In this document: positions 42,470 to 51,095 of the stretch, in pieces | Numbering within the stretch: the first letter of the stretch is position 1 | Layout of the letters: each line of letters begins with the position of its first letter | NCBI RefSeq assembly: GCF_028765165.1 | Contig: NZ_JARADB010000001.1 | Location: 372,001 to 436,000, forward strand | Source of the DNA: Paenibacillus sp. MAHUQ-63 | GTDB taxonomy: Bacteria; Bacillota; Bacilli; Paenibacillales; NBRC-103111 | DNA: 64,000 nucleotides | Direction: 5' to 3' | Position numbers and translations under genes: made by a program | Notes under the pieces: model-generated | What the model was told of the DNA's origin: nothing | What the model saw: the letters and a program-made list of their open reading frames with translations, nothing else | The model's database searches: none

Positions 42470-43747
42470 TTATTTCTTACTGACATTGCCTTGTGCGTCA
42501 ATCTTCGATCCGATAGAAATCTGACTGAGTCTCTGGAACAGCTTCGTGCCGTCTTCCTCATTCATCGGTGTCGGCAGCGCAAATTTGGTCAAGACCGGTA
42601 CCAGATGAATATCGCATGATTGATCCTTGGAGCATGATGCTTCCATTATAACCGTTTCCCAAGTTTTGGGATTATCATTCGTTGTAAATATGAAGTTGCC
42701 GAGGCTGTACGCGATCCATTTGCCTTTGTATTGTTCGATGCCTTGCAGAACGTGCGGATGACCGCCAACGACCAGATCGGCTCCCGCATCGATATACCGG
42801 TGGGCCAAATCCGTTTGATTCTTGTCCGGACGATCGGCTCTCTCAACGCCCCAGTGCGCGACGACGACGACGAGATCGGCTTGCGCCTTGGCCTTCTGGA
42901 TCGCTTCGACCGGCAGCTTGTAGCTGTAGGTTTCCGCTACGCCGACATGTCCGGGTCCGGCCTTCCAGGAGGCCTCGGGCACGACACGGCTGAAGCCGAA
43001 GAAAGCGATTCGGAGCCCGTTTTTCTCCACGATCACAGGCTTGTACGCTTCTTCCGAATCTCGGCCCGCACCCATGCGTTGAATCCCCGTCTCATCGAGT
43101 GCATCCATTGTATCCAGCAGACCTTCCGGTCCATAATCCATCACATGGTTATTCGCCAAATTGACCAGATCGACGCCTGAAGCTTTCAGTGCCGGCAGGG
43201 CCAGCGGTGACGAACGGTACACATAATCCTTCGTTTGAACCGTACCTCGCGTCGTTACAGGTGTCTCCAAATTGGCAATCGTCACATCCGGCTTGCTCAA
43301 ATAGTCTTTCACATTCGTATAAGGATAATCATACCCTTTGACCTTCAAAATATCTTCCACTTTCGAGGCCATGAGCACATCTCCTACAAAAGTCATCTTC
43401 ACTTGCCCGCTGCTGCTCCCCGGCTTGTCCGGTTCGGTCGACGGAATTGCGGCAATAGCCGTAGAAGTCGGGCTGGGCTTGACACTCGGCTGTACACTTG
43501 GCTTAGCGCTAGCTGCCGATGTCGGTTGAGACGTTTCGGCTGCCACAGACGACGCGCTGGACGGATCCTGCTCTTCAGCCGACTGGCTGTTCATCGCCAT
43601 ATGGGAGATGCCCACTCCGATAGCAAAGCACACGATAGCAGCCAGCGTGAAGCCTCCAAGCACTTTCAGCGGAGTCTTCTTCTGCGGATTCTTCTGCGAA
43701 GAGTGCTCTTTCTTCACCCTGCGGTGACGCTCCTGTCTGGATTCCAT
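42470..43747 (-). CDS. CapA/PgsA-like surface protein with calcineurin-type fold
   Basis: This 425-residue protein has one N-terminal membrane helix (about 27-50), a Ser/Pro/Thr/Lys-rich linker (about 55-115) and a PGA_cap domain from about 118. The latter includes MTFVGDVLMA, NLANNHVMDYG and VVGGHPHVLQG, the metal-ligand motifs of this metallophosphoesterase-like group. Related CapA proteins take part in poly-gamma-glutamate synthesis, but no capBC genes are here. The domain would face outside. Confidence 0.9.
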   Translation of the reverse strand: MESRQERHRRVKKEHSSQKNPQKKTPLKVLGGFTLAAIVCFAIGVGISHMAMNSQSAEEQDPSSASSVAAETSQPTSAASAKPSVQPSVKPSPTSTAIAAIPSTEPDKPGSSSGQVKMTFVGDVLMASKVEDILKVKGYDYPYTNVKDYLSKPDVTIANLETPVTTRGTVQTKDYVYRSSPLALPALKASGVDLVNLANNHVMDYGPEGLLDTMDALDETGIQRMGAGRDSEEAYKPVIVEKNGLRIAFFGFSRVVPEASWKAGPGHVGVAETYSYKLPVEAIQKAKAQADLVVVVAHWGVERADRPDKNQTDLAHRYIDAGADLVVGGHPHVLQGIEQYKGKWIAYSLGNFIFTTNDNPKTWETVIMEASCSKDQSCDIHLVPVLTKFALPTPMNEEDGTKLFQRLSQISIGSKIDAQGNVSKK

Positions 43748-43902
43748 TTCAAAACCTTCCCCTTTCCCCCTACAAATTATAGCAGATCAATCTATCAGAA
43801 GGTAATAGTCAAAGGCTCTCATTTTCATCCGGGCATCTGTATGGTATAACTGAAGAAACAAGGCGGTACGCCGCATGCGGCACAAGAAAGGGATACACGA
43901 AG

Positions 43903-44679
43903 ATGGATAAAATCGCAATCATTTCCGATATACACGGGAATTTACCGGCACTGGAAGCCGTGCTTGACGATATCAAACAGCGTGGCATCGAGCGCATCTA
44001 TTGCTTGGGCGATCTGGTTGGCAAAGGGCCTGATTCGGCTGCCGTCGTGGACGTCATCCGCCAGACATGCCAGGTCGTCATCCAGGGGAATTGGGACCTG
44101 GGGATCAATTTGCCGCAGGAGCTCCCCGCGGGCATCTGGCAGCAGCAGCAATTGGGAGCCGAGCGCCTAGCTTATTTGAAGGAGCTGGCTTTCTCCACCG
44201 ATTTCTACTTGAGCGGTAAGCTGTTCCGGCTGTTCCACGCCTCCTCCCGAAGCGTGTACCATCGCGTGAAGCGTAAAGCTGACAAGAAGGAACGGCTGGC
44301 CATGTTTCATAATACCGAAATGACCGGAACGCCGGCCGGCGGGAAGCAGCCCGATATCGTCGGTTACGGGGATATTCACATCCCTTATCTCATCACGATG
44401 AAGAACCCTTCGGAGAAGCAGACTGCGCAGCGGACGGACAACGGTCTCATGCTATTTAACGTCGGAAGCGTAGGAATCCCTTATGATGGCATTCCACAGG
44501 CCTGCTACTGCATTCTGGAAGGTTATGCGGACCGGACGGAGTCAGCCGGTTTCTCCATTCAATACGTGCGCGTACCATACGATATCGAACGAGCCGTGAA
44601 ACAGGCATATACCGTCGATATGCCGGAAGCCGAGCGTTATGAGCTTGAAATTACGACGGGCTTGGTTCATAAATCGTAA
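43903..44679 (+). CDS. Calcineurin-like metallophosphoesterase
   Basis: The 258-residue cytoplasmic protein has SDIHGN (8-13), GDLVGKGP (36-43), GNWD in the place of GNHD, and GYGDIHIPYL in the place of GHTH. These changes are seen in YfcE/MJ0936-like phosphodiesterases. The substrate is unknown. ATG 43903 follows AAAGGGA. Confidence 0.85.
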   Translation: MDKIAIISDIHGNLPALEAVLDDIKQRGIERIYCLGDLVGKGPDSAAVVDVIRQTCQVVIQGNWDLGINLPQELPAGIWQQQQLGAERLAYLKELAFSTDFYLSGKLFRLFHASSRSVYHRVKRKADKKERLAMFHNTEMTGTPAGGKQPDIVGYGDIHIPYLITMKNPSEKQTAQRTDNGLMLFNVGSVGIPYDGIPQACYCILEGYADRTESAGFSIQYVRVPYDIERAVKQAYTVDMPEAERYELEITTGLVHKS

Positions 44680-44748
44680 AAATCATCATGGAAATGCTTT
44701 CCATTCTATGATAATATAGGTGCATCATTGAAAGTGAGGATGCCATCC

Positions 44749-44958
44749 ATGAAGTTGAACTGGCGTAAAATTGCAGTTATCGTCTTATGTGCGGAGCTCC
44801 TGCTCATCTATTGGCACGTGATGTCGGCTGTACCTTTCAAGCAGCAGCGCCATGACTACCCGATTGCCTCCCCCAAGCCCCCGCTTCCACTAAACGACTT
44901 CGAACAGGCGGCACCTTCGCAGCTTAGCGAACCCATATCTTATCAAGTGCACAGCTAA
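44749..44958 (+). CDS. Small single-helix membrane protein of unknown function
   Basis: The 69-residue product has an N-terminal helix (KIAVIVLCAELLLIYWHVM, about 7-25) and a Pro-rich outer segment. ATG 44749 follows GAGGA. It is followed by a strong terminator. No family recognised. Confidence 0.6.
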   Translation: MKLNWRKIAVIVLCAELLLIYWHVMSAVPFKQQRHDYPIASPKPPLPLNDFEQAAPSQLSEPISYQVHS

Positions 44959-44962
44959 CGTA

Positions 44963-45006
44963 AAAAAGCTGCCTGAATGCCCAAGACATTCAGACAGCTT
45001 TTTTTC
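44963..45006. terminator. Bidirectional terminator
   Basis: AAAAGCTG..CTGAATG pairs with CATTCAG.CAGCTTTT and has A and T tracts at either side. It ends the small gene and the convergent methyltransferase gene. Confidence 0.88.
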
Positions 45007-45643
45007 ATCCCTTTACTCGTGCTAGCGCCAAGCCGTCGTAGGCCGGCAGAATCGTGCTCTCGAGCCGCGGATCGGTGGCGATAAGCTTGTTGAAGCTGCG
45101 CATCGCTTGAACGGAAGCTTTGGTCTGGGCGGCATCCACGACCTTGCCCCTCATCAGCGTATTATCTCCTGCGATCATGGCTCCAGGATTGGCCAGTTGT
45201 ATCGCCAGCTCCAAATAATTCGGGTAATTCACTTTGTCCGCATCGATGAAGAAGAAATCAAACCGTTCGCCCTGCGCAAGCAGTTCCTTCAAATGGTGGA
45301 GCGCTTCGCCGATCCGGTACTCGACGAGCTCACCAAGGCCTGCCTCTGCGACATTGCTCTTGGCGACATCCGCGAACTCCTGCTTCAATTCCAGCGAGAC
45401 GAGCCTTCCTCCCGCTTTCAGCCCCCTTGCCAAACAGATGCCGCTATAACCGCCCAGGGCACCGATCTCGAGCACTTGGCCCGCGCCAATCATCTTGACC
45501 AGCATGGTAAGCAGCCGGCCATAGCCCGGGGCAATCGAGATTTCGGGCATATTGTTAGCTCGTATCACTTCTTGGACCCGCTCCAGCACGGGATCATGCT
45601 CATATAAACTTTCCATATAGCTTTCAGGTGTTAAAGTGTCCAT
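45005..45643 (-). CDS. O-methyltransferase (class I, TrmR/YrrM-like)
   Basis: The 212-residue SAM-dependent enzyme has motif I VLEIGALGGYSGICLARGL (58-76), and FDFFFIDADKVNYP (about 127-140) with the metal-binding Asp pair of the catechol O-methyltransferase-like group. YrrM/TrmR methylates hydroxyuridine in tRNA position 34, but small-molecule methylation is equally possible. ATG 45643 follows GAGGA. Confidence 0.88.
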   Translation of the reverse strand: MDTLTPESYMESLYEHDPVLERVQEVIRANNMPEISIAPGYGRLLTMLVKMIGAGQVLEIGALGGYSGICLARGLKAGGRLVSLELKQEFADVAKSNVAEAGLGELVEYRIGEALHHLKELLAQGERFDFFFIDADKVNYPNYLELAIQLANPGAMIAGDNTLMRGKVVDAAQTKASVQAMRSFNKLIATDPRLESTILPAYDGLALARVKG

Positions 45644-45760
45644 GCGCTTCCTCCTGCGCGATTTGCGCCTTTCGTTTGTAAGTGATTCCTATTTGTCCTA
45701 TACTTGTTAATTGTATGAGTTTTATGAACGAAGCACAACCCGGATGGAAGGAAACTGAAC

Positions 45761-46900
45761 ATGTCACAACATATCGAACTACTTGCAACATGCCCGATGG
45801 GACTTGAGGCCGTCGTTGCCCGCGAGGTCCGCGATCTCGGCTATACCGACGTTACCGTCGAGAATGGCCGCGTACGCTTTATGGGAGACGAGCTCGCGAT
45901 CTGCCGGGCCAATCTGTGGCTGCGGACAGCGGACCGGATTCTCGTGCTCATGGGCCAATTCAAAGCCGTCACCTTCGACGAGCTATTCGAAGGCACGAAG
46001 GCACTCGCATGGCCGGATTGGATTCCGAACGACGCCGAATTCCCTGTCCAGGGCCGCTCCCATAAATCACAGCTATCCAGCGTTCCCGCCTGCCAAGGCA
46101 TCGTGAAGAAAGCCGTGGTCGAGAAGCTGAAGCTGCGCTACGGCACCGAATGGTTTCCCGAGAACGGCGCCCGCTACGTGATTGAAGTCGCGCTTCTGAA
46201 CGATATCGCGACGCTTACTATCGATACCACCGGCCCAAGCCTGCATAAGCGCGGCTACCGTAAGCTCGTCACCGAAGCGCCGCTGAAGGAGACCATGGCC
46301 GCAGCCATGATCCTGCTCAGCCGCTGGTCGGTGGACCGGCCGCTGTACGACCCGTTCTGCGGGTCGGGTACGATTCCGATCGAGGCGGCGATGATCGGCT
46401 GGAACATTGCGCCGGGCTTGCGGCGCAGCTTCCCTAGCGAGGCGTGGGGCAGCGTGCCGCGCAAGCTGTGGGATCAGGCGCGCGACGAGGCGTTCGACTC
46501 CGTCCGCGACAACGTGCCGCTGCACATCGTGGGCAGCGACATCGATCCCTCGGCCATTGAGGTGGCCGAGGCTGCCGCGAAGTCGGCGGGGCTGACCAAG
46601 CAGTTCCAGCTGCGCGTGGAACCGGTGGCCAAGGCCCGCCCGCGCGGCGACTATGGCTGCTTGATCACCAATCCGCCGTACGGGGAGCGGCTTGGCGAAG
46701 CCAAGGATGTCGAGGTCGCGCTGCGCGAGCTTGGCGCGCTGACACGGCCGATGCCGTCGTGGAGCTTGTTTATTCTGAGCCCGAGCACGCAGCTCGAGCA
46801 GTATATGAACCGCCGCGCCGATAAGAAGCGCAAGCTGTTTAACGGGCGGATTGAGTGCAACCTGTATCAGTATTTAGGGCCGTTTCCTCCGCGTCGGTAG
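45761..46900 (+). CDS. THUMP-domain 23S rRNA methyltransferase, RlmL/YpsC-like
   Basis: This 379-residue enzyme has an N-terminal ferredoxin-like and THUMP region (about 1-160) and a Rossmann methyltransferase domain with YDPFCGSGTIPIEAAM (197-212) and the base-binding motif NPPYGERLG (about 304-312). The family makes N2-methylguanosine in 23S rRNA. Its last codons (PFPPRR) and following terminator are repeated at 49.88 kb beyond the accessory island. GC content is clearly higher than in the island that follows. Confidence 0.92.
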   Translation: MSQHIELLATCPMGLEAVVAREVRDLGYTDVTVENGRVRFMGDELAICRANLWLRTADRILVLMGQFKAVTFDELFEGTKALAWPDWIPNDAEFPVQGRSHKSQLSSVPACQGIVKKAVVEKLKLRYGTEWFPENGARYVIEVALLNDIATLTIDTTGPSLHKRGYRKLVTEAPLKETMAAAMILLSRWSVDRPLYDPFCGSGTIPIEAAMIGWNIAPGLRRSFPSEAWGSVPRKLWDQARDEAFDSVRDNVPLHIVGSDIDPSAIEVAEAAAKSAGLTKQFQLRVEPVAKARPRGDYGCLITNPPYGERLGEAKDVEVALRELGALTRPMPSWSLFILSPSTQLEQYMNRRADKKRKLFNGRIECNLYQYLGPFPPRR

Positions 46901-46958
46901 GAAAAATTGTACGAAATGAAACAGCGGCAGCTGGACTTTACGTCCAAGCTGCCGCTGT
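46879..46958 (+). repeat. Left copy of the island-bounding direct repeat
   Basis: GCCGTTTCCTCCGCGTCGGT (end of the methyltransferase gene) and the following terminator ACAGCGGCAGCTGGAC... recur in diverged form at 49876-49951. The first 20 bases differ at one position. Confidence 0.75.
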
Positions 46959-46963
46959 CTTTA
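46921..46963 (+). terminator. Terminator of the methyltransferase gene
   Basis: ACAGCGGCAGCT (46921-46932) pairs with AGCTGCCGCTGT (46947-46958), with an inner GGAC/GTCC extension and a T-rich tail. Confidence 0.88.
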
Positions 46964-46992
46964 TTTAGACTAACGTCTCTCCGATAGTTTAA

Positions 46993-47340
46993 TTACACAT
47001 TTAACACTTTTATCCGTATCGCCTCAACGAGGTCGTGTACATAAGCTAACTTTTCGTCTCTTGGTGGCACACCCAAATGATTGTGCGCTCTCTCCACCAT
47101 ATAAAGTTCCGTTCTAAGATCATTAAGACTACAATTATCAAAATGGCCTTCCACTTTATATGCTGATTTCACTTTTTCACAGGTAATAGACATTTTATCA
47201 AACGAGCCCCAATACCCAAATGCATTAAAGGAGCTAGCTAGATAGAATATCTCGTCCCAACCTGCCTTATTTTGGGGGATGTCATCTACCGTCAAGACAT
47301 CTATTTCACGTATCTCTCTCTCCATTTCAGACATAAACAT
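46993..47340 (-). CDS. Hypothetical AT-rich island protein, immunity-like
   Basis: No named family is recognised for this 115-residue acidic protein, which ends EAIRIKVLNV and contains SFNAFGYWGSFDKM and LRTELYMVERAHNHLG. Its AT-rich codon use differs from all flanking genes. The start is ATG 47340 or ATG 47334 after GGGGGAA. Its size, acidity and setting beside broken genes suggest an orphan immunity protein of a polymorphic toxin locus; this is inference. Confidence 0.55.
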   Translation of the reverse strand: MFMSEMEREIREIDVLTVDDIPQNKAGWDEIFYLASSFNAFGYWGSFDKMSITCEKVKSAYKVEGHFDNCSLNDLRTELYMVERAHNHLGVPPRDEKLAYVHDLVEAIRIKVLNV

Positions 47341-47378
47341 TATTTCCCCCGTAATCCCAAATTTATGTCTTTAAAATT

Positions 47379-47897
47379 TTAATACACGATAAGCTCTCTC
47401 ATATATTGTGTAACAGAAAAACAATCATCAAGTTCTTCGTCAACTAGCGACCAGTACAAGATAGTTTTTCCATGTAAATCAAAATTACTTCTCAAAAGCC
47501 CTCTAATCTTATCCCAAATCCCATCGGGTACATTTCCCTCTGATAGGGCATCATCAAATGATGCAATAATCAGGCTCATTAGCGCGAATTTTTCTTCATC
47601 ATTTAGTTTAGCACTTTCATAAAACATGACAAACTCACTTAATCTCGATGAATTTGCAATCTCAACTTCCCAGTCTTGATATTCCCGCTCTACAGGAAGT
47701 TGCAATTTCTCAGTGAGGCTTTCAACTGATTTTTTTGTTACAAACTCGTGTGAGTTCTTCAAGCTTTCACCCCAACTCGTGAAGAAGTCATATTCTCCTC
47801 TGTTATTGATTAAACTACCGTTCTGTGTTAGCTCTACAATAATTTTACTTATGAAATCAGTAGATACAATATGATTCCGGTCACAGCTGCCATACAT
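47379..47897 (-). CDS. Hypothetical immunity-like protein, possibly N-terminally damaged
   Basis: The 172-residue acidic protein (first methionine at 47897) has DFFTSWGESLKNS, LMSLIIASFDDALSEG and ILYWSLVDEELDDCFSVTQY near the C-terminus. The same frame stays open for 14 more codons upstream, reading SLYKWNNIRNCS just before the first methionine, without an initiation codon or ribosome site. The true start may therefore have been lost. It is AT-rich like its neighbours. I infer an immunity-type protein; confidence in function is low. Confidence 0.5.
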   Translation of the reverse strand: MYGSCDRNHIVSTDFISKIIVELTQNGSLINNRGEYDFFTSWGESLKNSHEFVTKKSVESLTEKLQLPVEREYQDWEVEIANSSRLSEFVMFYESAKLNDEEKFALMSLIIASFDDALSEGNVPDGIWDKIRGLLRSNFDLHGKTILYWSLVDEELDDCFSVTQYMRELIVY

Positions 47898-47983
47898 GCT
47901 GCAATTTCTGATATTATTCCATTTATATAAGGATTGATTTCAGAAACCAAAGAACTTATCGTTGGAATAAATATCATAATTTT

Positions 47984-48180
47984 TTATTGAATTATTAAGT
48001 ATTTATAATACTTACCATCTAGCATGTATCACCGCCAATAAGATTTCTCTCTACATATGCCCTTGAAAATGGTGATGACGGAAACTCCTTGATCTACTAT
48101 CACATCTGTGGATTTAATTGACAAGTTCTCTATGCAGTTCAGGATAATTTTCATGTCCCGCAATGGGTGATGGAAAGTAT
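47984..48180 (-). pseudogene. Multiply frame-broken coding remnant
   Basis: On the minus strand, pieces in different frames read in order as GHENYPELHRELVN, KSTDVIVDQGVSVITIFKG, VERNLIGGDT and DGKYYKYLIIQ before a TAA at 47986-47984. Together they look like the tail of one protein broken by at least three frameshifts and stops. The fragments resemble C-terminal parts of secreted-toxin island proteins, but the family is uncertain. Confidence 0.5.
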
Positions 48181-48957
48181 TCACAAATAATGCATTGTTA
48201 TTTCGCTTCTGACAAATAATCTGGCATTGATTCCTGTTTGCCCAATGCCTTTCGAAATATAGTAAGTCCCAAATTCGTTCTTATGGGATCCCTTATATAT
48301 CCCCATTCTAGGCAGCTTACCTGCGTTTTTGATCTGAAAGAAAAATGGAATATTGAATTGCTTACCGTGGAGATGCCCGGCCATCAAATAATCAAAATCT
48401 TTGTTTAAATGTAGTACAATGTTAGGATCGTGGGTAATAATGAGTTTAGTTCTACGATCATCTACTGCTTGAAACGCAGCTTCAATGTTACTCTTGCCTG
48501 AATCGAAATCATCAATTCCAATTAGCTCAAATTGTTCCAAATGCAGCGACTCGTTTCTTAACAAATGAAGCCCATATTTTTTTAGAAGTTTCACAATATC
48601 TTTCACATTTTTCTGTTGATAATCATGGTTTCCAAGGACACAATATATGGGCACGTTACAGATCGTCATTGCTCTTAAGTACTCTTCCAGTCTAGGAAGA
48701 CTTTTTCGGTGTTTTGTAAAATCACCAGTAATAAATATATAGTCGGGTTTTTCATCATTAATAATCGCAGCTATTCGGGATGGACTAATTCTTAATCTTT
48801 CAACATGCAAATCACTTATTTGCAAGATTCTCAAATTTAAATTAAGCGGATATTTGATGCGCTCAATTTTTAGCCATTGTGTTGGTAAAATAAAGCTTAT
48901 GTAGAGAATAAATATGACTAAGAGTACGTAAAGGCAGTTCAATAAAATTCCTTCCAC
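48181..48957 (-). CDS. Membrane-anchored metallophosphoesterase, YaeI/YkuE-like
   Basis: The 258-residue protein has an N-terminal membrane helix (about 6-24) and the calcineurin-like motifs SDLHVE, ITGDFTKH, VLGNHDYQQ and AGHLHGKQF, all metal ligands intact. Relatives such as YkuE and YaeI act on surface lipid-linked phosphates. The GTG at 48957 follows AAGGAGG by six bases, so the longer reading to 48999 is rejected. It is the best preserved gene in the AT-rich island. Confidence 0.82.
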   Translation of the reverse strand: MEGILLNCLYVLLVIFILYISFILPTQWLKIERIKYPLNLNLRILQISDLHVERLRISPSRIAAIINDEKPDYIFITGDFTKHRKSLPRLEEYLRAMTICNVPIYCVLGNHDYQQKNVKDIVKLLKKYGLHLLRNESLHLEQFELIGIDDFDSGKSNIEAAFQAVDDRRTKLIITHDPNIVLHLNKDFDYLMAGHLHGKQFNIPFFFQIKNAGKLPRMGIYKGSHKNEFGTYYISKGIGQTGINARLFVRSEITMHYL

Positions 48958-49302
48958 TCGCATCCTCCTTTTCAAAAAAGTCCTCGTAACGCGAATCAAA
49001 TAACCCCATTCTATTCATGTACTGTTCAAAAATTATTTCTGGGATTTTAGACGGGAACGAATTTTTATTATAGGGTTAATATGTTAATGCCAGATGAGTA
49101 TAAGATTTCAATTTGGTTACATTTAATTAACTGCGTTGGACAGTAGCACACGGTCGTGACCTGGCTCTTGCTCTCATATCATGATTATGTCATGGGCATG
49201 AAAATAACAACCGCATGCGTTTTTATACTTGGGATTTATAATTAAATTCAATTATCTCATCAAGCAAAAAATAATACTCATATAGTTGTATTGTCCGTTT
49301 TT
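48958..49302. other. AT-rich intergenic stretch without recognisable features
   Basis: Apart from the ribosome site of the phosphoesterase gene, I see no open frame, structured RNA or repeat here. It contains several A/T runs and looks like decayed island DNA. Confidence 0.5.
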
Positions 49303-49758
49303 TTATTCTATTCTTTGCGGCAATTTGTGCAACCAGCCTCTCTGTGCTTCAACTAGTGATTCTTTGTTCTCTGAATTTAACTTAACTAGTAGTTTTTTAT
49401 AAATGTAATTTAACTCATCATCCCAGGCTTTGGTATACTTTTTTTCTAGCTCTAGCCAAGTAGAAGTATTAAAATCTTTAGAATTTTGTAGTTCATTATT
49501 TTCTTTTGCGTAATCCATATCTATAGGATGATCTTTGATAATTGTTGAGAACCAACCTATTGATGAACCAGATAAATAATCACCATAGACTGAGTTGACA
49601 TCAACACTTTCGTTTTTATTACTACTTTTATCGATTAGAATATTACTTTCAACCGCTGAACTTTCCATAGGAGCAGAACTTACACGTCCCTTATCCAGAC
49701 TAGCCTTACATGCAGTTAATAAAACTAACAATAAACTAAGTACAATTAATCTATTCAT
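49303..49758 (-). CDS. Lipoprotein with short LprI/DUF1311-like C-terminus
   Basis: The 151-residue protein begins with a lipoprotein signal (MNRLIVLSLLLVLLTAC, lipobox LTAC, Cys17), a Ser/Asn-rich linker and then a helical segment with AWDDELNYIYKKLLVKLNSE and EAQRGWL. The latter matches the DUF1311/LprI repeat (LNxxYKxLxxxL...AQRxW). The domain stops soon after the Trp, so it may be truncated at the 3' end. LprI proteins can inhibit lysozyme. Codon use is AT-rich. Confidence 0.62.
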   Translation of the reverse strand: MNRLIVLSLLLVLLTACKASLDKGRVSSAPMESSAVESNILIDKSSNKNESVDVNSVYGDYLSGSSIGWFSTIIKDHPIDMDYAKENNELQNSKDFNTSTWLELEKKYTKAWDDELNYIYKKLLVKLNSENKESLVEAQRGWLHKLPQRIE

Positions 49759-49875
49759 TTATTGAACTATCCCTCCAGTTACATTTGTTCTTTTATATTA
49801 GACGAGTTATCTTACGTTTTGTTAAAATACCCACTGTTTTTTACCATAGCCTACCAACCTGTACCAATTTCTCTT

Positions 49876-49951
49876 GCCGTTTTCTCCGCGTCGGTCGAGG
49901 ACAACACAAAAAACAGCGGCAGCTGAGACTTAATGTCTTAGCTACCGCTGT
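49876..49951 (+). repeat. Right copy of the island-bounding direct repeat
   Basis: GCCGTTTTCTCCGCGTCGGT and the terminator-like hairpin ACAGCGGCAGCTGAGAC/GTCTTAGCTACCGCTGT repeat the end of the methyltransferase gene. In translation CCGTTTTCTCCGCGTCGG reads PFSPRR against PFPPRR in the intact gene. Confidence 0.75.
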
Positions 49952-49981
49952 TTTTGGATTGCATATACACGGGTATCCGGT

Positions 49982-50165
49982 CTAATGGACACAGGAGCCC
50001 TTAATCGGCAAAATGTTACCGATTCAGAATTCTAACGGACACCAGAGCCTCTATTCGTCCATTTCGAATGAGTTTTGCCCATAAAATGGGTAAATAAGAG
50101 CTCTGGTGTCCGTTAGACGCGAAACCAAGCGAATAGCCGAGAATAGGAGCTCCTGTGTCCGTTAG
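49982..50165 (+). repeat. Nested inverted repeats in an intergenic region
   Basis: Four related 18-19-base units occur: CTAATGGACACAGGAGCCC (49982-50000) and CTAACGGACACCAGAGCC (50032-50049) in one orientation, then GAGCTCTGGTGTCCGTTAG (50098-50116) and GAGCTCCTGTGTCCGTTAG (50147-50165) inverted. The inner pair and the outer pair match each other best, so the region can fold as two nested long hairpins. This looks like a short interspersed intergenic repeat. Confidence 0.75.
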
Positions 50166-50253
50166 CTCCATTTTCATCGTACATGTGACGCTCACTCGTC
50201 TTCCACTAACAACCGATAAGCCCTTCGACATATCGAACGAAGGGCTTATCTGG

Positions 50254-51095
50254 TTATCCGGAAACCACGCGCAACCCGCCCCCTTCCGTCCAATGCACAT
50301 AAGTCGTGCCGCCTTGCACGCCCACCTCCAGAATGTCCCGCTCAAGCGCGAGTCTCACAGGCGAAGCTCCCGCCCGGTACGCGTGCACAAACCGGGCGCC
50401 CTATCCTCGCACGCGGTGCAGAAGCCCGGTCAACCGCACGCTCGGATCCGTGGAAAGCCCCGGCGTCTGCACGGCCAGAAGCTCTTGCCCCGGCATGACC
50501 CAAGCTGTATGCCACACGGTTGAGCCGCCCGGGAGCCGATACTCAATCGGCACAGCCTGGCCGGCCTCCGGCGCGAAGCTCCCCGTCACGGGCAGGTCGA
50601 GCGTCGACTCGCCGAACGGGACGGCGATCGGCGGCCGGCTAACTCCGCCTGCAGCCCCCACTTCCTGCAGCCTCCCGGAGAGAGGCGGCACGACCGGATG
50701 CAGCCACCAGTCGGTCAAGGACTCGACGCTGCCCTCCGCCTGCACAACCTCGAACCAATCCAGCATCCAATCGGCGGTCAGAAGCAAATGGCGGTCCAAC
50801 CGGCAGCCCGCATAAGGATAAGCGGCATCCGATTGGAGCCATACATACGTGCTGCTCTGGCCGTCGCCGCACATAAACTGAACGCAGCGCCCCGTATGCT
50901 CCGCCTGCGACTGCCCGTTCAGCGAGACGGTGACGAAACCGCCTGGCGCCTCAATAAGAGCCACTAGCCCCTCACGTGCTCCCTGAGCCGCATACACACA
51001 GGCGAGGGACGCATTGAGCCAAGCGGTATAATTGTTCTCCGGATTCCCCCGCTCATGAATGAGAATATGCCGGTAAGCGGACATGCTCTCCTCCA
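50254..51095 (-). pseudogene. Fragment of a polysaccharide lyase (heparinase II/III-like) gene with an in-frame stop
   Basis: The minus-strand frame reads through about 230 codons of a beta-rich domain (LLLTADWMLDWFEVVQ, ESLTDWWLHPVVPP) similar in style to the C-terminal part of heparinase II/III-like proteins. A TAG at 50403-50401 interrupts it, after which the same frame continues as GARFVHAYRAG and RLALERDILEVGVQGG until TAA at 50256-50254. Its upstream end is fused in frame to a permease fragment. It is therefore doubly damaged. Family assignment is tentative. Confidence 0.62.

Noticed and set aside
41831-42619. A 262-codon plus-strand open frame
   Set aside because: It runs antisense across two well-supported genes (FAH and CapA) and has no ribosome site.
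50215-50250. A 13-bp hairpin after the lyase-like pseudogene as a terminator
   Set aside because: The stem GATAAGCCCTTCG/CGAAGGGCTTATC is perfect, but no T tract follows on either strand, so its function is unclear.
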